Assembly (NCBI RefSeq): GCF_017592555.1
Contig: NZ_JAGFNS010000007.1
Coordinates: forward strand, 146,391 to 210,390
Length of the DNA: 64,000 nucleotides
DNA from: Actinoplanes flavus
GTDB taxonomy: Bacteria > Actinomycetota > Actinomycetes > Mycobacteriales > Micromonosporaceae
Reading direction: 5' to 3'
Positions 48,840 through 56,326 of the stretch are shown in pieces (the first letter of the stretch is position 1; each line of letters starts with the position of its first letter). Both the position numbers and the translations under genes were made by a program. The notes below the pieces were generated by a model. That model saw nothing but the letters and a program-made list of their open reading frames with translations. It had not been told where the DNA came from and made no database searches.

Positions 48840-50633
48840 CTAAGGAAACCGGCGGACAAGCTCGATAAGGGCGTTTGGTCCCTCGACTAGTTCGGTGCTC
48901 GGACCGCGTCGTTCGTAAAACTTGCCGTCGTGTGTAACCGGAGACCGACCTGGCTTCGGCTCAAGTTTCCATAGAAGGTAGTTGCGGTATCTAAACGGGC
49001 TTAGTGTGGCGGCCAGAGCGTCGGCGAACTCCGGCTGTAGCTTAGAATTTTTGATCCGATTTATGAGCCATCGGAAGTGCTCGTCGACGGACCGTTTTAA
49101 AGCCTCAAGTTCGTGTTGTGTCCCAGTTATATAGAACCGGTCGAGCCTGGTGGCCTGAACTTTTGAGAAATTCTCGACTGCTTTCGCGTCCTTCAGGTCA
49201 TCGGCGACACCAAAGAATATAAGTCCAGACGATGAAGGTCGTGTGTTCGCCATCGCGCTGGCGGTCCTGAGTACCTTCTCAAAGCTGGCGTCGTCGAACA
49301 TCCCCGCGTTATTCAGTCGACAAAAGCCCTGTTTGAGTTCGAATAAAGCTTCCTCCGTAAGGGCCATCCGAAGAGTCGACTCAAACCGAAGCGCGTGTTC
49401 CTGAAGTTGCAAACTATGTCTATCGGTGGTTCGCGTAAAGTGGGGTCGCAATAACCCCTTAACGGCGTTGATCAGTTGAGATTTTCGCTCACCACCCCAG
49501 TTGCCACCGCCTGGAATGCTGAGGTCTCGGTCCCAAAAGCCCTTGAGGGCATCCGCAAACTCGTTTCGACTTTTGGGTACGAGGTTCTCATCGTGAACCA
49601 GTTGGGCGACAGCGACGAATAGTGCGTGGAAGTGGCGAGGAACTCCCCGCGGATTTTGCTGGGTAACAGTCCAGGTGGCGTACGGGGAGTCTGCTACATC
49701 CAGCGTTTCCTTGAAGAGGTCAAGGACCTCCATGAAACGCCGCTCTACCTCCTTCGGCCCGAGGGTGAGGAGACGGGTGTGAACGATCGCCGCTGAGGTG
49801 GCTCCACCCGCACGATCGTCCCCGTATGCTGCGTTCCGATATTCCGAGCCACTGCTAGCAAGTGGCTGCAGGATAAGGTCTAGTAGAATGTCGAGAACCA
49901 GTTCCTCATCACGTGACTCACGCACTGCATCGCGGGATAAGATGCCCTGCTTCACCCAGAAGATCTCAGCGTCATAAATGCCGTATTCTAGCTGGCGATT
50001 TGTGATGCTGATCTTCGGCATATCTTCTAGTTTGACGTAGTCGGTGAGAGACGCGTCGCCTCGTACGGCTGCACTGATTTTGCGCACCAGGTTGGCTATT
50101 TCTACTGTTGCGCCCGCCTGGCGGATTTCTTGGAGGCTGAGATGGCGACCGGAAGAGTTAATTCTGCGGAACACCTCGTCAACTGATGACTCACTTGCTG
50201 ACCTGTAGGTCGAGACTGGAAGCAGATAGTTGGCGAAGTCTCGACACTGGCCCCTGTCGAGCATAGGTTCGCGCTGCGTAAGCTTGGTGTGGTCCTTTAG
50301 GTACTTAGTGTCTGCGAGAGTCTCGAGGTCAAAGTATTTACCGTCGATTGGGAATTCGTTCTCGATAAAAGCAAAGATCGCGTTTAGCCGTTGTAGGCCG
50401 TCGATGACCTCCAAGCGCGCGGCCTCCTCATGCACCGTCTCCGCTAGAAGGATGAGAGGTATAGGGAGGCGCTCGAGGACGGAGTCAACGAGCTTTTCCT
50501 TCTCCTCAACCGACCAAACCAGTTTGCGCTGGTAGCGTCGGTTAACCAGAAAGCGGCCCTTCGTGTACTGACTGTAGAGTTGCTGCAGACTCTCGCCTTG
50601 TACCGAGAGTTCCGTCTCCGTTGGTCCGGTCAC
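48840..50633 (-). CDS. DUF262 protein with Schlafen/AlbA_2-like C-terminal region
   Basis: 597 residues. N-terminal DUF262 (ParB/GmrS-like): RFLVNRRYQRKLVWSVEEKEKLVDSVL and VIDGLQRLNAIFAFI, where DGLQR stands for the usual DGQQR. The C-terminal ~190 residues look like a Schlafen AlbA_2 region: EEALFELKQGF, ASAMANTRPSSSGLIFFGVAD, then FYERRGPSTELVEG. DUF262 proteins include GmrSD-type restriction and other anti-phage effectors; the pairing with AlbA_2 suggests nucleic-acid targeting. GTG 50633 follows GAGGAGGGC; earlier frame is a shadow. Codon use is visibly more AT-rich than its neighbours, indicating separate acquisition. Confidence 0.8.
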   Translation of the reverse strand: MTGPTETELSVQGESLQQLYSQYTKGRFLVNRRYQRKLVWSVEEKEKLVDSVLERLPIPLILLAETVHEEAARLEVIDGLQRLNAIFAFIENEFPIDGKYFDLETLADTKYLKDHTKLTQREPMLDRGQCRDFANYLLPVSTYRSASESSVDEVFRRINSSGRHLSLQEIRQAGATVEIANLVRKISAAVRGDASLTDYVKLEDMPKISITNRQLEYGIYDAEIFWVKQGILSRDAVRESRDEELVLDILLDLILQPLASSGSEYRNAAYGDDRAGGATSAAIVHTRLLTLGPKEVERRFMEVLDLFKETLDVADSPYATWTVTQQNPRGVPRHFHALFVAVAQLVHDENLVPKSRNEFADALKGFWDRDLSIPGGGNWGGERKSQLINAVKGLLRPHFTRTTDRHSLQLQEHALRFESTLRMALTEEALFELKQGFCRLNNAGMFDDASFEKVLRTASAMANTRPSSSGLIFFGVADDLKDAKAVENFSKVQATRLDRFYITGTQHELEALKRSVDEHFRWLINRIKNSKLQPEFADALAATLSPFRYRNYLLWKLEPKPGRSPVTHDGKFYERRGPSTELVEGPNALIELVRRFP

Positions 50634-51048
50634 CGTGTCTGCCCTCCTCGTGCGAAATCTATCTGATGAGCCCTTTCGGTGAAGGGGGCAACCGGCATGT
50701 CCTCGCCGGACGGGCAGGCTCCCGGGATGGACTGGCAACGACGGGCACTCACCGTGAGTGATGGTGTTTGGTAGGGGTCGGGTCATCCCGATCGCCTGCC
50801 CAGAGGGATACCAGCTCGCTGGCCGGATGCCAAACGATGGAGCTATTTGGCATCCGGCCAGCGACCCGGTATGGCGGAGCCCAGGCGACCGGGATGACCC
50901 TTCGGCGTCGAGGTTGCGGGGCGTCTTCAGGGCGTCAGGGCGTGGCCAGGGCGTCTGACGGCGACCAACGCTGACTGATGTTGCCCAACAGCGCCTATAT
51001 ATCTATATATAAGGAGAGGTCAGCGCCACCCCGGTGGCCGTGACCTTG
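50634..51048. other. Right end region of the element, no gene
   Basis: 415 bp without a convincing gene. It holds the promoter side of the DUF262 gene, a 121-bp imperfect inverted repeat (50780-50900), an AT-rich TATATATCTATATATA tract ending near 51011, and GCCACC-CC-GGTGGC (51025-51038) next to attR. The last could act as a substitute rnpB terminator. Confidence 0.6.
50780..50900. repeat. Large imperfect inverted repeat, 56-bp arms
   Basis: Arms 50780-50835 and 50845-50900 match at 45 of 56 positions with a 9-bp loop. The inner 19 bp (TCGCTGGCCGGATGCCAAA and its complement) and outer 11 bp (GGGTCATCCCG) are perfect. Could be a structured RNA, an origin/transfer site, or a MITE-like insertion. 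Confidence 0.85.
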
Positions 51049-51080
51049 AGGGCGGCGGACGAGTCGGCCTGTACGCCGGA
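51049..51080. repeat. Right attachment repeat (attR), 3' end of rnpB
   Basis: Exact copy of 42588-42619. On the minus strand it supplies the last ~30 nt of RNase P RNA (GGCGTACAGGCCGACTCGTC...), so integration keeps the RNA intact. Confidence 0.93.
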
Positions 51081-51467
51081 TTCTGTGGCCGGTGACCGTG
51101 GTCGCCGGTGGCGGCCATCCATCTAGGCCTGCCGTTGCCGGCAGGCTCGAGCAGCCTACCCGCAGGCTCGGGCGAGCAGCCCTCGAACGCCTGCGCCGGC
51201 CACCGCCTTGCGGCGTGTGGCCTTGCTTGGCCTTGCTCCGGGTGGGGTTTACCGAGCCACCCCGGTCACCCGGGGTGCTGGTGAGCTCTTACCTCACCGT
51301 TTCACCCTTACCCTCCCCGAAGGGAGGGCGGTCTGTTTTCTGTGGCACTTTCCCGCGGGTCGCCCCGGGTTGCCGTTAACAACCACCCTGCTCTGCGGAG
51401 TCCGGACGTTCCTCGGCGACGCCCCTGCGGGCGCCGACGCGGCCGCCCAGCCGACTCGTCCGTCGCG
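51050..51467 (-). ncRNA. rnpB: RNase P RNA (type A)
   Basis: On the minus strand: 5' CGGACGAGTCGG pairs with 3' CCGACTCGTCCG (helix P1). Universally conserved core GAGGAACGTCCGGACTCC (CR I), GGTAAGAGCTCACC, GCCACAGAAAACAGACC (CR IV) and the 3' ATCCGGCGTACAGGCCGACT (CR V) are all present in order. Ends are approximate. RNase P RNA matures tRNA 5' ends. Its 3' end is the element attachment site. Confidence 0.95.
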
Positions 51468-51559
51468 CCGCCATCCTACGTGCCGGGGAGGTCGTGGGCC
51501 GGGCGGGGAGCAAGATCACCGGGCCGGGTGGGCGGGAAGCACGTAGATTCACTCACGCC

Positions 51560-52327
51560 ATGGATTTCACGCACATCCTGCTTCTCGTCGCGGCCGGCGT
51601 CGCGGCCGGGGCGGTGAACGCGATCGCCGGTGGTGGGTCGCTGATCACCTTCCCGACCCTGATCGCCACCGGGCTGCCGACGGTGGACGCGAATGTCACC
51701 AACTCGGTCTCGGTGTTCCCGGGGTATGTGTCCAGCGTCGCCGGCAGCCGGGCCGACCTGGCCGGACAGGGTCGGCGGGTCCGGGCCGCACTGCCCGCCG
51801 CGGTCCTCGGATCGGCCGCCGGGTGTGCGCTGCTGCTGCTCACGCCGGCGCGGGCGTTCGAGATCGTGGTGCCGTTCCTGGTGCTGGGGGCGGCGGCGAC
51901 GCTGGCGTTCCAGGAGCGGCTGCGCGGGCTGGTCGGGCACCCGCGGGCGATGTCACCGCGGCGGGCCGCGGTCACCTTACCGACCGTGGTGTTCGCCGGC
52001 GCTGTCTACGGTGGGTATTTCGGCGCCGCGCTCGGGGTGATGTACGTGGCCGCGCTGGCGCTGATCCTCGACGAGTCGCTGAAGCGGATCAACGCGCTGA
52101 AGAACGTGCTGTCGGCGGCGGTCGGGTTCGTGACGCTGGTGGTGTTCGCCGTGTTCGCGGACGTGGACTGGGGTGCGGTGGCGATTCTGGCGCCGGCCGC
52201 GGTCGTCGGCGGTTATGTGGGGGCTCGGCTCGCCCGGCGTCTGCCGCAGCGGGTGCTGAAATACGTCATCGTCACGTTCGGTACGACGGTGGGCCTCATC
52301 CTGCTCTACCGTGCCGTCACCGGCTGA
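51560..52327 (+). CDS. TauE/SafE-family membrane permease
   Basis: 255 residues, about seven to eight membrane helices. TauE/SafE signature at the N-terminus: AAGAVNAIAGGGSLITFPTLIATGLP, and its repeat YGGYFGAALGVMYVAALALIL. The family exports sulfite or organosulfur anions, but substrate here is unknown. ATG 51560; the frame upstream enters rnpB and is not coding. Divergent from rnpB. Confidence 0.9.
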   Translation: MDFTHILLLVAAGVAAGAVNAIAGGGSLITFPTLIATGLPTVDANVTNSVSVFPGYVSSVAGSRADLAGQGRRVRAALPAAVLGSAAGCALLLLTPARAFEIVVPFLVLGAAATLAFQERLRGLVGHPRAMSPRRAAVTLPTVVFAGAVYGGYFGAALGVMYVAALALILDESLKRINALKNVLSAAVGFVTLVVFAVFADVDWGAVAILAPAAVVGGYVGARLARRLPQRVLKYVIVTFGTTVGLILLYRAVTG

Positions 52328-52411
52328 CCGTCGGTCATCTGCGCAAGGGGGACGGTGCGCTTTCGGCGTACCGGGCAGGGGTTGTCGTTGTTTTCGGAGG
52401 GTGACCGGAAA

Positions 52412-52810
52412 TCACCAGCCGGCGGCGCGCGGGAATTGATGGCGGCGGATGCCGCCGGCCAGGTTGAGCAGCAGCTCCAGGGCGTCCTCCTCGTCGAGGC
52501 CGTGCAGGTTGCGGCAGGGGAGGGCGCGTAGCGCGCGGGGGAGTTCGGCGGCGTCGAGTCGCAGAACGATCAGCCGGCCGACGATCGCCGGCGCCCGCAG
52601 CAGGGTGGCCCAGTCCTCGGCGGTGGCCCGGTGTTCGGCGGAGATCAGCAGGAGCACCGGATCGGTGCCGCCGAGGCCGGCGGCGAGCCGGCGCACGAAG
52701 CCGGGGCCGGCCGGGTCGAGGTGGACGTCGTGGCCGGCGGCCCGCAGCTCCAGAGCGATCCACTGTGCCCAGGGTTCGTCGGCGGGGGAGTGGGAGACGA
52801 GTACGGGCAC
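52412..52810 (-). CDS. Small TIR-domain protein
   Basis: 132 residues, TIR fold alone: VPVLVSHSPADEPWAQWIALELRAAGHDVHLD at the start, then GTDPVLLLISAEHRATAEDWATLL. Lacks the clear catalytic Glu context of NAD-degrading TIRs (the region near EDWATLL has Glu but is not certain). Bacterial TIR proteins often act in anti-phage immunity, yet single TIR proteins near housekeeping genes also occur. GTG 52810 has only weak ribosome-binding signals; longer upstream starts are possible (TTG 52912). Confidence 0.65.
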   Translation of the reverse strand: MPVLVSHSPADEPWAQWIALELRAAGHDVHLDPAGPGFVRRLAAGLGGTDPVLLLISAEHRATAEDWATLLRAPAIVGRLIVLRLDAAELPRALRALPCRNLHGLDEEDALELLLNLAGGIRRHQFPRAAGW

Positions 52811-52897
52811 GCCCCCAGAATGCCGGACCTCGGTCCACAGTGCTGGCCGCGGTTCGACGTCCGTCGTTGGAGGGGTGTGAGAATGTCGTCCGTTGAC

Positions 52898-52910
52898 GTG
52901 CAACTTGCAC
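52898..52910. promoter_or_regulatory. GTGCAA-C-TTGCAC palindrome upstream of the GAPDH-like gene
   Basis: Perfect 6-bp arms around a central C, in the gap between the TIR gene and the GAPDH-like gene. It shares 11 of 13 bases with the site at 33622-33634. Confidence 0.4.
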
Positions 52911-53015
52911 AACTCATAGTGTCGAACCCGTGACTGCGGGTGGATCCTGGGGGAAACAGGTGAGCCTGGTCACGGGGGAAATCCTGGCAAAGCATCCGAA
53001 ATCGAGGAGAGCTCG

Positions 53016-54074
53016 ATGACTGTCGCGATCGGGATCAATGGGCTCGGGCGGATCGGCCGAAGTGTGACCCGGATCGTGGCTTCCGCCTCGAACCCGGGTG
53101 TGCAGATCGCCGCGGTCAACGACGTCGCGTCGACCGACAAGCTGGCCTACGGGCTGCGCCGGGACAGTGTCCGCGGCGCCTTTCCCGGAACGGTGACCGC
53201 GAGCGGGGACTATCTCGTGGTGAACGACCACGCCATTCGGGCATTCCACCACGAGCGCCCGGAACGGATTCCCTGGGCGGAGGAGGGCGTCGACGTGGTC
53301 ATCGAGGCCACCGGCCGGTTCCGCGCCGGGACGGCGGCCCGCTCCCACATCATCCACGGCGGCGCCCGCAAGGTGGTGATCAGCGCCTCCGCCGACGACC
53401 CGGACGCGTTCCTGGTGGTCGGCGCGAACCACAAGAGCTACGACCCGGCGCTGCACGACGTCGTCTCCCCGGCCTCGTGCGGGGTGAACGCGCTCACCGT
53501 GATGGCGAAGGTGCTGCTCGACCGGTTCGGGCTGCGGTCGGTGAACACGTCGGTGATGCTGGCCGCCCAGAGCTGGCAGCGGGTGCAGGACTCGCTGGTC
53601 GGCACGTCCCGGGAGGATCCACGGCTGGGCCGGGCCACCGGCGAGAGCATCATCCCGCACAACTATGTGGTCGGTGACCTGGTCCGGGTGGCGCTGCCGG
53701 AGATCGGCGAGATGCGGTACAGCTACTACTGCGTGCCCACCCCGATCGGGTCGCTCGCCGAGCTGTCCGGGCAGACCGATCGGCCGGTGACCGCCGACGA
53801 GGTCAACCGGGCGATGGCCGAGGCGGCGGCCGGGCCGCTGCGCGGCATCCTGGCGTACGACCCGGACCCGACCGTGTCGATCGACGTGAAGAACAATCCG
53901 GCGTCCTGCCTGTTCGACCCCTCCGGCACGCAGACCACCGCGGACGGCGGGGTGAAGGTGCGCGGCTGGTTCGACAACGAGTGGGGCTTCTCCAACCGGC
54001 TGCTGGACCTGGCGAGGCTGGTGGGCGACCGTTTACCGGTTCCGTCCAGCCGGGTGACCTGGAGCGTCGCCTAG
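53016..54074 (+). CDS. GAPDH-like protein lacking the usual catalytic His
   Basis: 352 residues of the type I glyceraldehyde-3-phosphate dehydrogenase fold. NAD-binding motif INGLGRIGRSV, IEATGRF, catalytic Cys155 in SPASCGVNALT, C-terminal KVRGWFDNEWGFSNRLLDLA. In classical enzymes the Cys is followed ~27 residues later by the catalytic His in TTVH; here the segment reads VNTSVMLAAQSWQ, with Met181 at that place. The phosphate-binding stretch is also different (SIIPHNYVVGDLVRVAL). It may be an inactive or specialised paralogue. ATG 53016 after GAGGAG. Not called gap for that reason. Confidence 0.85.
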   Translation: MTVAIGINGLGRIGRSVTRIVASASNPGVQIAAVNDVASTDKLAYGLRRDSVRGAFPGTVTASGDYLVVNDHAIRAFHHERPERIPWAEEGVDVVIEATGRFRAGTAARSHIIHGGARKVVISASADDPDAFLVVGANHKSYDPALHDVVSPASCGVNALTVMAKVLLDRFGLRSVNTSVMLAAQSWQRVQDSLVGTSREDPRLGRATGESIIPHNYVVGDLVRVALPEIGEMRYSYYCVPTPIGSLAELSGQTDRPVTADEVNRAMAEAAAGPLRGILAYDPDPTVSIDVKNNPASCLFDPSGTQTTADGGVKVRGWFDNEWGFSNRLLDLARLVGDRLPVPSSRVTWSVA

Positions 54075-54083
54075 GCTTTCCCC

Positions 54084-54983
54084 GTGATCGACCTGTCTGA
54101 CGTGCGGGCCGCGGCGCAACGCGTCGCCGGCCGGGTCCGGCGTACCCCGGTGCTCGCGGCCGGGCCGGACCTCTGGTTCAAGCTGGAGTTCCTCCAACAC
54201 GCCGGTTCGTTCAAGACCCGGGGCATGCTCAACCGGATCGTCGATCCGCCGGCGGCCGGGATCGTCGCGGCCTCCGGCGGCAACGCCGGCCTCGCCGCCG
54301 CCTACGCGGCCCGCGAGCTGGGCGCCGCGGCCGAGGTGTTCGTGCCGGTCACCGCCCCGGCGGTCAAGGTGGCGAAACTCGGCAAGCTGGGCGCGCGGGT
54401 GGTCCAGGAGGGCGCGGAGTACGCGGAGGCGTACGCCGCGGCGACGATCCGCGCCGCGGAGACCGGCGCCCTGTTCTGCCACGCCTACGACGGTCCGGAG
54501 ATGGTGGCCGGGAACGGGACCATCGGGCTGGAGCTGCTGTCGCAGGTGCCGGACGGGTTCGACACCGTGCTGGTGGCGGTGGGCGGCGGCGGCCTGATCG
54601 GTGGGCTTCGTGCCGCTCTCCCGCGGGACATCCGCATCGTCGGGGTCGAGCCGGTCACGGCCTGTGCGTTCCATGCCGCGCAGCGGGCCGGTCATCCGGT
54701 GGACGTGCCGGTCTCCGGTGTGGCGGCGGATTCCCTGGGCGCCCGGCGCATCGGGGATGTCGGGTTCGCCCTGGCCCGTGACGCGATCTCCGTACTGGTC
54801 GAGGACGACGCCATCGTCGACGCCCGCCGGCGGCTGTGGGACGACTACCGTCTCGTGGTCGAGCACGGCACCGCCGCCGCGTACGCCGCCCTGCTCACCA
54901 AGGCCTACCAGCCGGAACCGGGCGAGCGCGTGGTGGTGCTGCTCTGCGGGGCCAACACCGATCCGGCCGATCTGACCGGCTGA
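54084..54983 (+). CDS. PLP-dependent serine/threonine dehydratase-like protein
   Basis: 299 residues, fold-type II PLP enzyme. Schiff-base Lys in FLQHAGSFKTRGMLN, phosphate loop SGGNAGLAAAYAARE, Gly-rich VGGGGLIGGLRAAL, and C-terminal VVVLLCGANTD. Probably threonine/serine deaminase or a racemase-like relative; exact substrate uncertain. GTG 54084, ten bases after the GAPDH-like stop, so probably co-transcribed with it. Confidence 0.85.
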   Translation: MIDLSDVRAAAQRVAGRVRRTPVLAAGPDLWFKLEFLQHAGSFKTRGMLNRIVDPPAAGIVAASGGNAGLAAAYAARELGAAAEVFVPVTAPAVKVAKLGKLGARVVQEGAEYAEAYAAATIRAAETGALFCHAYDGPEMVAGNGTIGLELLSQVPDGFDTVLVAVGGGGLIGGLRAALPRDIRIVGVEPVTACAFHAAQRAGHPVDVPVSGVAADSLGARRIGDVGFALARDAISVLVEDDAIVDARRRLWDDYRLVVEHGTAAAYAALLTKAYQPEPGERVVVLLCGANTDPADLTG

Positions 54984-55086
54984 CTCCGGGCCTGTGATTC
55001 GTGCCCCACAGGCAAGCATGGTCACCTCATGAACCGCCGCGTACGGTCGATCCGTACTTGAAGTGTCAAGTGCACAGGGAGAGGGC

Positions 55087-55695
55087 ATGCCGGTTCGTAC
55101 GCGCGTCATCGTTCCGCTCGAGTTCCCCGACGGGTACCGCACCACCGCCGAGGTGATCACCTTCACCGGGCTCGCCGATGGGAAGGAGCACCTCGCGCTC
55201 GCCCTGGGCGACGTCGCGGAGGCCGGGGTGCCACTGGTCCGCATGCACTCCGAGTGCATGACCGGGGATGTCTTCGGCTCGCAGCGCTGTGACTGCGGCC
55301 CCCAGCTGCGGGAGGCCGTGGAGCAGATCGCCGAGGCCGGTGGCTACCTGCTCTACCTGCGCCAGGAGGGCCGCGGCATCGGGCTGTACGCGAAACTCGA
55401 CGCGTACGCCCTCCAGGACCTCGGGATGGACACGTACGAGGCGAACCGGGCACTCGGCCACGGCGACGACGAGCGGGACTACACCGCCGCCGCGCAGATG
55501 CTCGAGGCGCTCGGCGCGCCCGCCGTCGACCTGCTCACCAACAACCCGGACAAATCCCGCCAGCTGCGGGATCTCGGTGTCGAGGTGCGGGCGGTCCGGC
55601 GCACCGGGGTGCACGCCTCCCCGGTGAACGTCCGCTACCTCCAGGCGAAGGTGGCGCACACCCAGCACACGATCGATCTGGCCCCGGCGTCCTGA
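55087..55695 (+). CDS. GTP cyclohydrolase II
   Basis: 202 residues. First step of riboflavin synthesis, opening GTP. Zinc ligands are the Cys residues of HSECMTGDVFGSQRCDCG; catalytic/GTP motif YLRQEGRGIGLYAKLDAYALQ; C-terminal LLTNNPDKSRQLRDLGVEV. A stand-alone RibA without the RibB half usual in the riboflavin operon, hence possibly a second, specialised copy. ATG 55087 after GGGAGAGGG. An intrinsic terminator overlaps its stop. Confidence 0.92.
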   Translation: MPVRTRVIVPLEFPDGYRTTAEVITFTGLADGKEHLALALGDVAEAGVPLVRMHSECMTGDVFGSQRCDCGPQLREAVEQIAEAGGYLLYLRQEGRGIGLYAKLDAYALQDLGMDTYEANRALGHGDDERDYTAAAQMLEALGAPAVDLLTNNPDKSRQLRDLGVEVRAVRRTGVHASPVNVRYLQAKVAHTQHTIDLAPAS

Positions 55696-55712
55696 GGTTT
55701 TCCCTCAGTTTT
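55692..55712 (+). terminator. Intrinsic terminator overlapping the GTP cyclohydrolase II stop
   Basis: CTGAGG, loop TTTTC, CCTCAG, then TTTT; the stem includes the TGA stop codon. It is one of the few hairpins here followed by a T-run. Confidence 0.8.
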
Positions 55713-55737
55713 CCCCGGACCCGCCGAACCAGGGAAC

Positions 55738-56322
55738 GTGGGAATCGAGGGAGTGAACTCGCGCATCGCGGAGATCCAGAGCCGGATCATCGCCTTGCAG
55801 ACTCAGCAGGCCACGACCACGTCGGCGAGGGCCACGTCCACCCAGGGCAGCTTCGCCAGCCATCTCCAGGGCGCCATCGCGTCCACCGCGCCGGCCGGCA
55901 AGACGACCTACAAACTCAACAGCAAGGGCGTTCCGGAAGATCTTGCCGCGTACGGGAACGGCAAGATCCCGGAGACCGCCCTGGGCCGGGTCGGCAACAC
56001 CGGGCACAAGCTCTGGGCCCCGGCGGCCGAGTCGCTGAACGGCATGATCGAGGACGCCCGGCGGGACGGCGTGGAGATCGGCATCACCGACTCGTACCGC
56101 CCCTACGCCGAGCAGGTCGACCTGGCCCGGCGCAAGGGCCTCTACTCGCAGGGCGGTCTGGCGGCCAAACCCGGCACCAGCGAACACGGCTGGGGCATGG
56201 CCACCGACCTGGACCTCAACGCCAAGGCGCTCGCCTGGATGCGGAAGAACGCCGGCAACTACGGCTTCGTGGAGAACGTGGCGCGGGAGTCGTGGCACTG
56301 GGCGTACCGCCCGCCCACCTGA
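55738..56322 (+). CDS. M15 D-Ala-D-Ala carboxypeptidase-like peptidase
   Basis: 194 residues. C-terminal VanY/M15 zinc peptidase: GITDSYRPYAEQVDLARRKG, zinc motif GTSEHGWGMATDLDL, and RESWHWAYRP with the last His. N-terminal 20 residues (GIEGVNSRIAEIQSRIIALQ) resemble the short helix found on flagellar-locus peptidoglycan hydrolases in motile actinobacteria. No signal peptide is visible, which would fit flagellar export; that is speculative. GTG 55738 after AGGGAAC. Confidence 0.83.
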   Translation: MGIEGVNSRIAEIQSRIIALQTQQATTTSARATSTQGSFASHLQGAIASTAPAGKTTYKLNSKGVPEDLAAYGNGKIPETALGRVGNTGHKLWAPAAESLNGMIEDARRDGVEIGITDSYRPYAEQVDLARRKGLYSQGGLAAKPGTSEHGWGMATDLDLNAKALAWMRKNAGNYGFVENVARESWHWAYRPPT

Positions 56323-56326
56323 GTTC

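Larger units (their letters stand above)
42588..51080. mobile_element. Integrated actinomycete ICE-type element in rnpB (8.5 kb, partly deleted)
   Basis: Bounded by perfect 32-bp direct repeats; the right copy is the 3' end of RNase P RNA. Contents in order: chimeric integrase, short frame, DUF6197 protein, zinc-ribbon peptide, FtsK-type ATPase, membrane partner, SCO3933-type protein, GntR repressor, divergent Nudix hydrolase, DUF262/AlbA_2 cargo, large inverted repeat. This is the set typical of actinomycete ICEs, but excisionase and replication initiator are missing. Several genes overlap by ATGA on the minus strand. The cargo gene is clearly less GC-rich than its surroundings. Confidence 0.88.
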
